The notes: a model not told the origin generated them from the sequence alone. A stretch of 6,332 bases of DNA from Burkholderiales bacterium (GCA_919902965.1 CAKKSJ010000453.1:1-6332); one strand, 5' to 3'; positions 1 to 5,996 are shown, counted from the first letter of the stretch. Translations and numbers: made by a program.

Positions 1-141
1 GGCGCCGATGTCGCCGCCGACGGAACCGATCGTGGAAGTGAGGGTGCCTAACATGCCGACGCGGTTTTTCAACTGGATCCGCAGGGTGATGCTGTAGCTG
101 GGACTCGGGGCGCCGCGCGGGACTGAATCTTTTTTGGCCAT
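1..141 (-). CDS. ACT-domain malic enzyme, N-terminal 47 codons (partial)
   Basis: This is the 5' end of a minus-strand gene that leaves the window at base 1. Translation gives a basic, Pro/Ser-rich lead-in (MAKKDSVPRGAPSPS) followed by an ACT-domain start: a beta strand (YSITLRIQLKNRVGML), then a helix and a GGDIGA turn at residues 42-47. This pattern is typical of the N-terminal ACT domain of proteobacterial NAD(P)-dependent malic enzymes, which oxidatively decarboxylate malate to pyruvate and CO2 in the cytoplasm. The ATG at 141-139 follows a strong GGAGGA (156-151), so the start is well supported. The catalytic malic-enzyme domain lies outside the window, so the product rests on the ACT lead-in alone. 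Another ACT-domain protein is possible but less likely. Confidence 0.7.
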   Translation of the reverse strand, partial: MAKKDSVPRGAPSPSYSITLRIQLKNRVGMLGTLTSTIGSVGGDIGA

Positions 142-146
142 GGTGT

Positions 147-212
147 CTATTCCTCCTTGACGAAGTAATATCGGCCGCCATCCTGTATCAGCAGGATGCA
201 GCAGGGGTTCAA
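147..212 (-). CDS. Candidate 21-codon leader ORF upstream of the malic enzyme
   Basis: A minus-strand TTG at 212-210 lies 5 nt after a GGAGG (222-218) and opens a 21-codon frame ending in TAG at 149-147. The peptide starts with a Cys pair and hydrophobic residues (NPCCILLI) and ends DGGRYYFVKEE. Its last codons AAG GAG GAA TAG are also the ribosome binding site of the malic enzyme, whose ATG is 5 nt beyond the stop, so translation could be coupled. The same frame is open back to an ATG at 287-285, which would give 46 residues, but that ATG has no ribosome binding site. No homologue is recognised. It may be a regulatory leader peptide, a small protein or a chance frame. Confidence 0.3.
   Translation of the reverse strand: MNPCCILLIQDGGRYYFVKEE
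179..198 (-). repeat. Small inverted repeat in the malic-enzyme leader
   Basis: CATCCTG (179-185) and CAGGATG (192-198) form a perfect 7-bp stem with a 6-nt loop. It lies inside the candidate leader ORF, about 38 nt upstream of the malic-enzyme ATG. It has no U-tract, so it is not a terminator by sequence. It could be an RNA hairpin affecting leader translation, or incidental. Confidence 0.35.
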
Positions 213-691
213 GTGTACCTCCGGGCAAGACTGGTGTTCTGTCACCTGTATATCAGGAGATTTTCCGAAGACCTTGCGATTTGTCATGAACGGTGGCGGC
301 TGGCAATCCGGTGTCCCCTGTTTCCGTCGAAAATCGCGTCTGCTTCAGGACAAGGCCAGTTGCCGTTCGGCGTCCTTGGCGGGCGGACTCGCGTTTTCGA
401 GCAGCCGCCCTAGGGCCGAAAATCAGCAGCCTGGGCGGGTCAGGGCGCGCAATCGGCGGAGCGCGGGCGAATATGTTTTTTTACTTCAGTGATCAGAATT
501 CCCGATCGTCGGCAACACTTTATTCGAATTAACACGGCGCTCTTTAGGGATTACCATTTTTTGCTATCGGCGTTGAACTAACGCAAAGCGGCATCTGAAG
601 CTAAGCAGCGCAGTCGGCGGCACGGCCCGGCGAGTGAATGCACCACGATACGGGAATCCTGTGCGCCACGACGGACCCGAGGAGGGCATCG
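213..691. other. Divergent intergenic region between malic enzyme and carbonic anhydrase
   Basis: No convincing gene is seen here apart from the candidate leader ORF at its left edge. All three plus-strand frames stay open around 196-532, but they lack good ribosome binding sites and recognisable motifs. Bases about 470-590 are clearly AT-richer than the surroundings, with T/A runs at 475-482 and 556-562, and are the most likely site of the two divergent promoters. No -35/-10 pair in this stretch is close enough to consensus to name. The region is unusually long for such a compact window and may hold regulator sites that cannot be identified here. Confidence 0.5.
679..685 (+). promoter_or_regulatory. 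Ribosome binding site fixing the carbonic anhydrase start
   Basis: GAGGAGG lies 6 nt before the ATG at 692. It makes this the start rather than the in-frame ATG at 638, whose extra 18 residues do not resemble the family and have no such site. Confidence 0.85.
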
Positions 692-1360
692 ATGAAAGAC
701 ATCGCCAAGTTCATCGCCGGTTTTGGGCGCTTCCAGGCCAAATACTTCCGCAAGCGGCATGGCCTTTTTTCGCATCTTTGCAAGGGCCAGCAGCCCTGCG
801 CCATGGTCATTTCCTGCTCCGATTCCCGCGTCGATCCGGCCATGCTCACCGACGCCGACCCCGGGGAACTCTTTGTCGTTCGCAATGTTGCGAACCTGGT
901 TCCGCCCTACCACCATGAGTCCGAGGCACCAGGCATTCGTGGCGCGATCGAACTCGCGGTCAAGGGCCTGGGCGTCGAGCACATCATCGTCCTGGGTCAC
1001 TCCCGTTGCGGCGGCATCCAGGCTTTGATGGACGGCGAGGGCATTACAGAGCACCGCTACGAGTTCATCGGCGCCTGGGTGGGCATCGCAAAGCGCGCCC
1101 GGGAACAGGTATTGCGGGAGCTGCCGCACAAGTCGCCTGAGCTTCAGGCGCGCGCATGCGAGCAGGCCGCAATCCTGATTTCCCTGGACAATCTGCTGAC
1201 TTTTCCATGGGTCCGTGAAGGCGTCGACAACAATACGCTTGCACTTCACGGCTGGTATTTCGATATCGACACCGGGGAATTGCTCGAGTATTCCGCTGAA
1301 ACCGCGGCTTTCGGCTCATTGGTTTCCGGGCATAGCTACGGCCAGGGCGTCGCTGCCTAA
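692..1360 (+). CDS. Beta-class carbonic anhydrase
   Basis: This is a 222-residue zinc enzyme that interconverts CO2 and bicarbonate in the cytoplasm. The family signatures are clear: CSDSR with the zinc ligand Cys42 and the Asp44-Arg46 dyad, then GHSRCGG with the zinc ligands His103 and Cys106. Between them lies the conserved segment GELFVVRNVANLVPPY (residues 58-73). The length is normal for bacterial beta carbonic anhydrases, and the wording of the motifs is closer to the CynT/plant-like branch than to E. coli Can; that branch call is from memory. No signal peptide is seen. The gene is transcribed away from the malic enzyme, a CO2-releasing enzyme, which may be a meaningful pairing. It converges on the hydratase gene with a 106-nt gap and no clear terminator. 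Confidence 0.95.
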   Translation: MKDIAKFIAGFGRFQAKYFRKRHGLFSHLCKGQQPCAMVISCSDSRVDPAMLTDADPGELFVVRNVANLVPPYHHESEAPGIRGAIELAVKGLGVEHIIVLGHSRCGGIQALMDGEGITEHRYEFIGAWVGIAKRAREQVLRELPHKSPELQARACEQAAILISLDNLLTFPWVREGVDNNTLALHGWYFDIDTGELLEYSAETAAFGSLVSGHSYGQGVAA

Positions 1361-1466
1361 ATCCTAGACGTCACGGGACCGGACGCCACCATGATCCGGA
1401 AAGGCATCAAATCGGAGTCTGTCTGGCCGTTCTGGAGACCTTAGCGCTTGAACCTAGCCCAGGCGG

Positions 1467-2249
1467 TCAGGCGAAGTGGGTCGCAATGCTTCCAAGCGCG
1501 CCGTAGTCGACGTGCACAGTATCGCCCTGGCGTACCGCTACCGGCCGCGTGAAGGAGCCGGCGAGCACGAAGTGTCCGGCCTCGAGCGCGACCGAAAAGG
1601 CCGCCAGCTTGTTCGCCAACCAGACGATGCCCATGGCGGGATGGCCGAGCACCGCGGCGGCCACCCCCGACTCCTCGACCACGCCATTCTTCGACAGGAT
1701 CGCGGCAACCCAGCGCATATCCAGATCCAGCGGGCGCATGCTGCGCCCGCCGACGATGACGCCGCCGGTGGCCGCGTTGTCGGCTATGTTGTCCTGGATT
1801 TTGCGCGGGTATTTCGAGCGGCCGTCGATCAGTTCCAGCGCGGGTGTCACGTACTCGGTCGCGCGCAATACGTCGAATAGCGTCACCCCCGGGCCCTTCA
1901 GCCGGCTGCCGAGGACGAACGCGAGTTCGACCTCGATGCGCGGAACGATGAAGCGCCCGGTCTGCAGCGTCTCGCCGTCGGAGTAGAACATGTCGTCGAG
2001 TAACACGCCATAGTCCGGCTCGTTCACGCCCGAGGCCGCCTGCATCGCCTTCGACGTAAGACCGATCTTGTGTCCGACAACGCGGCGGCCTGCGGCGAGC
2101 TTGGCGGCGATGACCTCGCTTTGCACCGCATAGGCGTCCTCGATGCTAATGCCAGGGTAGGTCGTGGTGAGCTGCACGACGGGCTTTGCCTCGCGCTCCG
2201 CCTGAAGCATGGATTGCGCGGCCTGCTTGCGTTCGGATTCGTTCAACAT
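1467..2249 (-). CDS. hpaH: 2-oxo-hept-4-ene-1,7-dioate hydratase (HpaH/HpcG type)
   Basis: This 260-residue protein closely follows E. coli HpcG/HpaH along its length. Shared segments include SIEDAYAVQ (residues 35-43), GHKIGLTSKAMQ (59-70), EPDYGVLLDDMF (77-88), FIVPRIEVELAFVL (100-113) and the C-terminal GSFTRPV...GDTVHVDYG (231-250). The Mg2+ ligands known in HpcG are present at the same numbers: Glu106, Glu108 and Glu139. The enzyme adds water to a 2-oxo-4-enoate in homoprotocatechuate meta-cleavage; related enzymes act on 2-oxopent-4-enoate, so the exact substrate is open. Compared with E. coli it is shorter by several residues after position 143. It is the last gene of the operon, starting 9 nt after the stop of the FAH-family gene with AGAAGG 5 nt before its ATG. 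No aldolase or upper-pathway gene is in view. Confidence 0.9.
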   Translation of the reverse strand: MLNESERKQAAQSMLQAEREAKPVVQLTTTYPGISIEDAYAVQSEVIAAKLAAGRRVVGHKIGLTSKAMQAASGVNEPDYGVLLDDMFYSDGETLQTGRFIVPRIEVELAFVLGSRLKGPGVTLFDVLRATEYVTPALELIDGRSKYPRKIQDNIADNAATGGVIVGGRSMRPLDLDMRWVAAILSKNGVVEESGVAAAVLGHPAMGIVWLANKLAAFSVALEAGHFVLAGSFTRPVAVRQGDTVHVDYGALGSIATHFA

Positions 2250-2258
2250 GGGGGCCTT

Positions 2259-3119
2259 CTATTTCTCGTCTGCAACTGGATTGGACAGCGTGCCTATTCC
2301 GGACACCTCGACCTCGACCGTATCGCCTGGCTTCAGGTAGCGCGGCGGGTCGAAGCGCACGCCGGCACCGATAGGCGTGCCCGTGGAAATCACATCGCCG
2401 GCCTTCAGCGTGGTCCAGATCGAGATATAGCTGAGAATGTAGCGGAACGAAAACATCAGGTTCGCGGTAGTGTCGTCCTGGCGCAGTTCGCCGTTCACGC
2501 GCGTGCACACGCGCAAGTCGTCGTAGCTCTTGAATTCGTCCGCTGTGACCATCCACGGACCGATGGCGCCGCTCGCGTCGAAGTTCTTGCCCTGAGTCAC
2601 ATTGAACTTGCCGTGCTTGGTCCAGTCGCGGATGGTGCCCTCGTTGATGCAGGTGAGCCCGGCGATGTGGGTCTCGGCGTCCTTTTCGGCGATGCGCCGA
2701 CCCGTCTTGCCGATGATGATCCCGATCTCGCCTTCGTAGTCGAGCTGCTGCGATTCAGGCGGCCGCATGAGCTTGGCGCGGTGTCCGACAAACGATCCGG
2801 GGAAGCGCGGGAACAGGCTGGGCCATTTGGGCAGATCGGAGCCGTCCTTGTACTCGGCATTGCGGTTGCCGTAGTTGACGCCGACACAGAGGATCTTCTC
2901 CGGAAACGGGATCGGCGCGAGGAATTTGATTTCGGCCAACGCCAGGTCCGCTTTGCGGCCCGCCGCCAGTTCCGCAGCGCGGGCGACGAGGTTTGCTTCG
3001 AGCAGGGCGCGCAGCGTGAGGATCCCGGCGCCCAGCTTGCCCGTCAGGTCGATTACGCCATCGCCGGCGACCGCGCCGAAATGCTCGTTGCCGGCGAATT
3101 CAAAGGAGAGAAGTTTCAT
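2259..3119 (-). CDS. Fumarylacetoacetate hydrolase (FAH) family enzyme, HpaG-like isomerase/decarboxylase or hydrolase
   Basis: This is a 286-residue single-domain FAH-fold enzyme. A short N-terminal domain (about 1-65) precedes the catalytic domain, which begins at PEKILCVGVNYGNRNAEY (73-90). The metal-binding motif is DYEGEIGIIIGK (127-138), with Glu129 and Glu131. The third ligand position falls in INEGTIRDW (158-166), probably Glu160, where many family members have Asp. The C-terminal signatures GDVISTGTPIG (241-251) and VSGIGTLSNPV (272-282) are typical. Members cleave C-C bonds of acylpyruvates or isomerise/decarboxylate meta-cleavage products. The hydratase next door favours a ring-cleavage role, such as HpaG-like 2-hydroxyhepta-2,4-diene-1,7-dioate isomerase, but the motifs do not fix the reaction. 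Its ATG overlaps the upstream TGA by 4 bases (ATGA, 3119-3116) and has only a weak binding site, so translational coupling is likely. Confidence 0.85.
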   Translation of the reverse strand: MKLLSFEFAGNEHFGAVAGDGVIDLTGKLGAGILTLRALLEANLVARAAELAAGRKADLALAEIKFLAPIPFPEKILCVGVNYGNRNAEYKDGSDLPKWPSLFPRFPGSFVGHRAKLMRPPESQQLDYEGEIGIIIGKTGRRIAEKDAETHIAGLTCINEGTIRDWTKHGKFNVTQGKNFDASGAIGPWMVTADEFKSYDDLRVCTRVNGELRQDDTTANLMFSFRYILSYISIWTTLKAGDVISTGTPIGAGVRFDPPRYLKPGDTVEVEVSGIGTLSNPVADEK

Positions 3120-3988
3120 TTGTCGAATCCAAAAAAGCGAGCGGGATTGTCTACGAGGATTTTATGCAAGGTCGCCGCATCGGGTGCGATGCGATAGAGC
3201 AGTTCGAGCAGATCGGCTTCGTTGGGCGGCTGCTTGGTCGAGATCGGGTGCGGCCAGTCGCTCCCCCACACTACGCGCTCGGGCGCAGTTTCGATTAGCG
3301 CCCGTGCCAGAGGAATCACATCCTCCCAGGGCGGTCCTGCCTTGGAAAGTTTTTCCGCCAACGAAAGCATGACCCAGAAGTTGCCGCGGCGCAGCAGCTC
3401 TACGAGTTTGACCCGGTTCGGCTCGTCCGCGCCGGCAGTCGGGTCTGCGCGGCCCATGTGATCGACCAGCACCGGAATGTCCAGCCCCTCGAACATCGCC
3501 GCGTTGCCGGCTATGCCAGCGGGTTCAGGCTGGACTTTCACATACCATCCGAGTTCCTTAACGCGCCCAACGGCGCGTGCGAACTCGTCCGCGGAGAATC
3601 CGAGTCCCAGGCCCTGCCGGGTGAAGCGCGCGCCGCGCACACCGGCGGCGTGCAGCTTCGCGAGATAGGCGTCGTCGCCTTCCTTGAGCACCGCGGCGTT
3701 GGCGCAGGCCTTGTAATTCGGCCCGAGCGCCGCCAATCCGTCGAGCGTGACCGAGTGATCCGCGCCGTAGGTGGTCGGTTGCACGATGATGCCGCGCTCG
3801 ATGCCCAGCGTCTTGTGCATTTTCAGCGCCGCCTCCCATGTGGCAGACGGCATCACATAGGCTGCACCCGGGCGTGGTGGATATTTCTCGCTCGGCCCAA
3901 GCAGGTGAAACTGGCTGTCGCAGCTCTTCGGCGGTGGCAATGTATGCGGCTTACGCGGATTGGGATCGAAGGGATAGTAGTCAGGCAT
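3116..3988 (-). CDS. Amidohydrolase family protein (LigI-like TIM barrel)
   Basis: This 290-residue protein has the layout of the amidohydrolase-2 / 2-pyrone-4,6-dicarboxylate hydrolase-like superfamily. Strand-1 motif: CDSQFHLLGPSEKYP (23-37). Middle: GVRGARF (116-122). Strand-6 motif: PVLVDHMGR (172-180) with His177. Strand-8 motif: RVVWGSDWPHP (238-248) with catalytic-type Asp244. The usual strand-1 HxH pair is replaced by Gln26-Phe-His28, so one metal ligand is missing; LigI itself is reported to hydrolyse its lactone without a divalent metal. The substrate is probably a lactone or carboxylate of a ring-cleavage pathway, but this is inference. The ATG follows AGGAGA (3999-3994) at good spacing. 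An 88-nt gap separates it from the transporter remnant upstream, and it overlaps the downstream FAH gene by 4 bases. Confidence 0.85.
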   Translation of the reverse strand: MPDYYPFDPNPRKPHTLPPPKSCDSQFHLLGPSEKYPPRPGAAYVMPSATWEAALKMHKTLGIERGIIVQPTTYGADHSVTLDGLAALGPNYKACANAAVLKEGDDAYLAKLHAAGVRGARFTRQGLGLGFSADEFARAVGRVKELGWYVKVQPEPAGIAGNAAMFEGLDIPVLVDHMGRADPTAGADEPNRVKLVELLRRGNFWVMLSLAEKLSKAGPPWEDVIPLARALIETAPERVVWGSDWPHPISTKQPPNEADLLELLYRIAPDAATLHKILVDNPARFFGFDK

Positions 3989-4035
3989 GACGGTCTCCTA
4001 GAATCTGATTGGCAGTGGCTGGTTGGCACACATCA

Positions 4036-4052
4036 TGCGCACCCATTGCGCA
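4036..4052 (-). repeat. Intercistronic inverted repeat (TGCGCA-N5-TGCGCA)
   Basis: Two copies of the self-complementary hexamer TGCGCA (4036-4041 and 4047-4052) are separated by 5 nt and can fold into a GC-rich hairpin. It lies in the 88-nt gap between the tctB/tctA remnant and the amidohydrolase. No U-run follows on the transcribed strand, so it is not an obvious terminator. It could be an mRNA processing or stability element. Confidence 0.35.
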
Positions 4053-4076
4053 GGCGGTTTCGACAAATTCAAAATG

Positions 4077-4352
4077 CTATTCCCGAAATGCGATCGCGCG
4101 GGTCTTGCGCACCGCCGGCGCCAGCGTAACGAGCAGCAGTGCGATGGCCAGGCCCAGCAGCGCGCCGCTGATCGATTCGGTGATGAACACCGCTAGCAGC
4201 GCGAGCAAGCCTCCCCGCACCGCGGGGAAATACGCTGGCCCCATGCGCAACGCCGAGCCCATCCGATAGCTGAACGCGGTCAGCATGAACGCAAGGCCGA
4301 ATCCGGCGAACATCAACCCGGCCCAGAAATCCCTGCCGTTCTTTATGCGCAT
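4077..4352 (-). pseudogene. In-frame tctB'-'tctA deletion fusion (91 residues)
   Basis: Residues 1-53 match the start of TctB-family small membrane subunits of tripartite tricarboxylate transporters: KNGRDFWAGLMFAGFGLAF with a first membrane helix, then MGPAYFPAV and GGLLALL. From about residue 54 the sequence no longer fits TctB, whose usual length is about 150 residues. It reads instead like the extreme C-terminus of the large permease TctA: VFITESISGALLGLAIALL (a last membrane helix, compare the VFxTRPIS pattern of TctA ends) and a basic tail RKTRAIAFRE. The position is where tctB and tctA belong in a tctCBA operon. The simplest reading is a deletion of roughly 1.7-1.9 kb removing most of both genes but keeping frame. 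GGGGT (4362-4358) precedes the ATG, so a product may still be made. Alternatives are an assembly error or a divergent short TctB-like protein. Confidence 0.65.
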
Positions 4353-4375
4353 TGGCTACCCCGTTTTGGATGCGC

Positions 4376-4759
4376 TTAAGCGATCAGCGCAACAAAACTG
4401 CACTCGATCAACTTGTCGCCGTCGAGGTTGCCGGCCATGGTATGGCGCGCCGGCCGCGTATACGGATCCGGAAACATCTCCAACCAGGGAACATTGAGGG
4501 CCGCGCGCTGCGTGCGATCGGCCATCCATACTGTCATGCTGGCGATGTCCTCGGTGCTGCCGCCGGCGGCTTCGACGATGCGGCGCACGTGGGCGAACAT
4601 CAGCACGCATTGCTCCTCCAGCGCCGCACCGTACTTGCCGGTCGCCGGATCCGTTCCCTGGATGCTGCCCGAATAAAGCGTGCTGCCGATCAGACAGGCT
4701 GCCGGAATCGGATTTTTGTGGCTGAAGCCCTCTACGTAGATGCTCTTGCGCCGCGACAT
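4376..4759 (-). CDS. RidA/YjgF/UK114 family protein (enamine/imine deaminase)
   Basis: This 127-residue protein has the normal RidA length. It shows the family pattern: PIPAACLIGSTLYSGSIQG (residues 18-36), DPATGKYG (37-44), EEQ then a long helix (48-64), EAAGGS-EDI (63-72), the strand TVWMAD (76-81), and TRPARHT (101-107). Arg105 matches the substrate-carboxylate-binding Arg of E. coli RidA. Family members hydrolyse reactive enamines and imines to keto acids and ammonia; some, such as 2-aminomuconate deaminases, are dedicated catabolic enzymes. Its place inside a catabolic operon points to such a role here rather than general housekeeping, but that is inference. GAGGA (4772-4768) overlaps the tctC stop codon and sits 8 nt from the ATG, suggesting coupled translation. 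Confidence 0.88.
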   Translation of the reverse strand: MSRRKSIYVEGFSHKNPIPAACLIGSTLYSGSIQGTDPATGKYGAALEEQCVLMFAHVRRIVEAAGGSTEDIASMTVWMADRTQRAALNVPWLEMFPDPYTRPARHTMAGNLDGDKLIECSFVALIA

Positions 4760-4769
4760 GGTTAGGTCC

Positions 4770-5738
4770 TCATTTCGCGCTGATATTCGCTTTGACGATC
4801 ACCGGCGCCCATTTGCCGTATTCCTTCTTCAGATACGCGCCGAACGCCTCCGGCGTGCTCGAGCGCGCCTGCGCGCCTATGCCTTCGAACCGCTGCATGA
4901 CATTCTGGTCCTTCAGCACCTTCGCGAGCGCGTCGTGCAGGCGCGTGATGATTTCCTTCGGCGTACCCACTGGCGCGAGCACGCCGGTAAACGTTGCCGC
5001 CTCCATCTGCGGGTAGCCTTCTTCGGCAAACGTCGGCACGTTGGGCAGGGACTGATCGCGTTTCTCCGAGGTCACCGCAAGCGGCCGAGTCTTGCCTTGC
5101 TTGATGTACGGCGTGGCAACCGATACCTGGTCGAAATTGAACTGTACTCGACCCGCGATGAGGTCGGTAGTCGCGGGCGCGTTGCCTTTGTAATGCAACG
5201 TGTTCCAGCTTGCGCCGGTAATGGTCTGAAACAGCTCGCTCAGCAGGTGATTGCTGGTGCCGGCACCCGGCGAGGCCATCAGCAGCTTGCCCGGTTCCTT
5301 CTTCGCCGCCTCTATCAGTTCTTTCACCGACTTCGCCGGAAACGAGGGATGCACCTGAAGCAGGATCGAGGTGAAGGACACCGAACTCACCGGGACAAAA
5401 TTCTTGTCCCAGAGGTAAGGTGTACGTTTGAAGATCAGCGGGCTAAACAAGAGCGGCCCGTTGGCGGTAAAGAAGAACGTATAGCCGTCGGGCGCCGACT
5501 TCGCCGCATATTCGCCGGCTATCATGCCGCCAGCCCCGGCTTTGTTCTCGACCAGGAAGGGCTGACCTAAAATCTCCTGCAGTCCCGGCGCAACCAGGCG
5601 CGCCGCGGTGTCGACATTGCCGCCAGGGGGATAGGGGACTATCAGCCTGACCGGCTTGTCCGGCCAGGTTTGCGCGGCAACCGGGCCAGAGACGGCCAGC
5701 GCGAGTGCGAGTAGCAGAATTCCGCGAAATCTATCCAT
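4770..5738 (-). CDS. tctC: Bug/TctC-family periplasmic solute-binding protein
   Basis: This 322-residue protein has a clear signal peptide: a basic start (MDRFR), a hydrophobic core (GILLLALALAVSG) and a likely cleavage after AA22, before QTWP. The mature part opens with the family hallmark PVRLIVPYPPGG (29-40) and Asp43, then VENKAGAGG (63-71) and APDGYT (82-87). Further on it has the typical LLMASPGAGTSNHL segment and ends ISAK. Such proteins bind carboxylates such as citrate, other dicarboxylates or aromatic acids in the periplasm for a TctAB permease. Length is normal for the family. The start at 5738 is chosen over the longer frame opening at 5840 because GGAGG (5749-5745) lies 6 nt upstream and the extension would bury the signal peptide. 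It is the first gene of the operon. Its partner permease appears deleted downstream, so it may be an orphan or use a permease encoded elsewhere. Confidence 0.92.
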   Translation of the reverse strand: MDRFRGILLLALALAVSGPVAAQTWPDKPVRLIVPYPPGGNVDTAARLVAPGLQEILGQPFLVENKAGAGGMIAGEYAAKSAPDGYTFFFTANGPLLFSPLIFKRTPYLWDKNFVPVSSVSFTSILLQVHPSFPAKSVKELIEAAKKEPGKLLMASPGAGTSNHLLSELFQTITGASWNTLHYKGNAPATTDLIAGRVQFNFDQVSVATPYIKQGKTRPLAVTSEKRDQSLPNVPTFAEEGYPQMEAATFTGVLAPVGTPKEIITRLHDALAKVLKDQNVMQRFEGIGAQARSSTPEAFGAYLKKEYGKWAPVIVKANISAK

Positions 5739-5813
5739 TGCCTTCCTCCATTGGTTCCGGCGCGGCAAGCCGGGCGTCCGCGGCGAAGGTGACCAGCTTT
5801 GAAAATCCCGGCA

Positions 5814-5836
5814 AGCAGGGAGACCTTCCCCCTGCT
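5814..5836 (-). repeat. Inverted repeat in the tctC 5' leader
   Basis: AGCAGGG (5814-5820) and CCCTGCT (5830-5836) form a perfect 7-bp stem with a 9-nt loop. It would lie at the very 5' end of the tctC transcript if the predicted promoter at 5844-5872 is right. It could stabilise the mRNA; no function is shown by sequence. Confidence 0.3.
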
Positions 5837-5843
5837 GCAAACT

Positions 5844-5872
5844 ACTTTAAAGAACGTAGCCTGGCGCTGCAA
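5844..5872 (-). promoter_or_regulatory. Predicted sigma70-type promoter for the tctC operon
   Basis: On the minus strand TTGCAG (5872-5867) and TAAAGT (5849-5844) are separated by 17 nt, matching consensus at 3 and 4 of 6 positions. It is weak alone, as expected for an activated promoter. Its -35 lies 18 bp from the left operator arm, mirroring the opposite promoter. The predicted leader is about 100 nt. Confidence 0.4.
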
Positions 5873-5890
5873 CGAGAAATACGCCACTTG

Positions 5891-5950
5891 TTCCATATGG
5901 TGGACATTTCGTAGGCAGGGCGGGCACAACCAGATGTCCACAATATGGAA
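5891..5950. promoter_or_regulatory. Paired inverted operator boxes between tctC and the flavin reductase
   Basis: TTCCATATGGTGGACAT (5891-5907) is the reverse complement of ATGTCCACAATATGGAA (5934-5950) at 16 of 17 positions, with a 26-bp spacer. Each arm also has its own dyad, TCCA-N5-TGGA, a form resembling sites of IclR-type dimeric regulators (family assignment from memory). The arm centres are 43 bp apart, about four helical turns, so two dimers would sit on the same DNA face. The block lies between the two divergent predicted promoters, ending 18 bp from each -35. That position fits an activator shared by both directions, or a repressor that forms a complex across the region. Confidence 0.65.
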
Positions 5951-5968
5951 TAGCAGGTCCGCTTCGCC

Positions 5969-5996
5969 TTGACCTCGTGCGCCGGCGCCGCATAAT
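5969..5996 (+). promoter_or_regulatory. Predicted sigma70 promoter for the flavin reductase gene
   Basis: TTGACC (5969-5974) and CATAAT (5991-5996) are separated by 16 nt; each matches consensus at 5 of 6 positions. The spacer contains the perfect palindrome GCGCCGGCGC (5979-5988). Transcription would start near 6003, giving a leader of about 59 nt. Confidence 0.65.

Noticed and set aside
445..482. Possible plus-strand terminator (GC-rich repeat followed by a T-run)
   Set aside because: The CGCGC/GCGCG stem is only 5 bp and the T-run begins more than 10 nt after it. No plus-strand gene lies upstream to need it.
196..532. Overlapping plus-strand open frames of 66-98 codons in the malic enzyme/carbonic anhydrase gap
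   Set aside because: All three frames are open at once, without strong ribosome binding sites or motifs. This reflects GC-rich sequence rather than genes.
578..1249. 223-codon minus-strand open frame opposite the carbonic anhydrase
   Set aside because: It lies antisense to a gene with intact catalytic motifs, has no recognisable domain, and is the kind of long shadow frame common in GC-rich coding DNA.
2070..3197. 375-codon plus-strand open frame across the hydratase and FAH-family genes
   Set aside because: It is antisense to two clearly recognised enzymes and spans their junction. Its composition (Arg/Ala/Gly/Asp-rich with no motif) is that of a shadow frame.
4740..5570. 276-codon plus-strand open frame opposite tctC
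   Set aside because: It is antisense to a gene with a signal peptide and family motifs, and its Arg-rich translation has no recognisable fold.
5739..5840. 34-residue N-terminal extension of tctC
   Set aside because: It would place residues ahead of an evident signal peptide, and the GGAGG directly before 5738 supports the shorter start.
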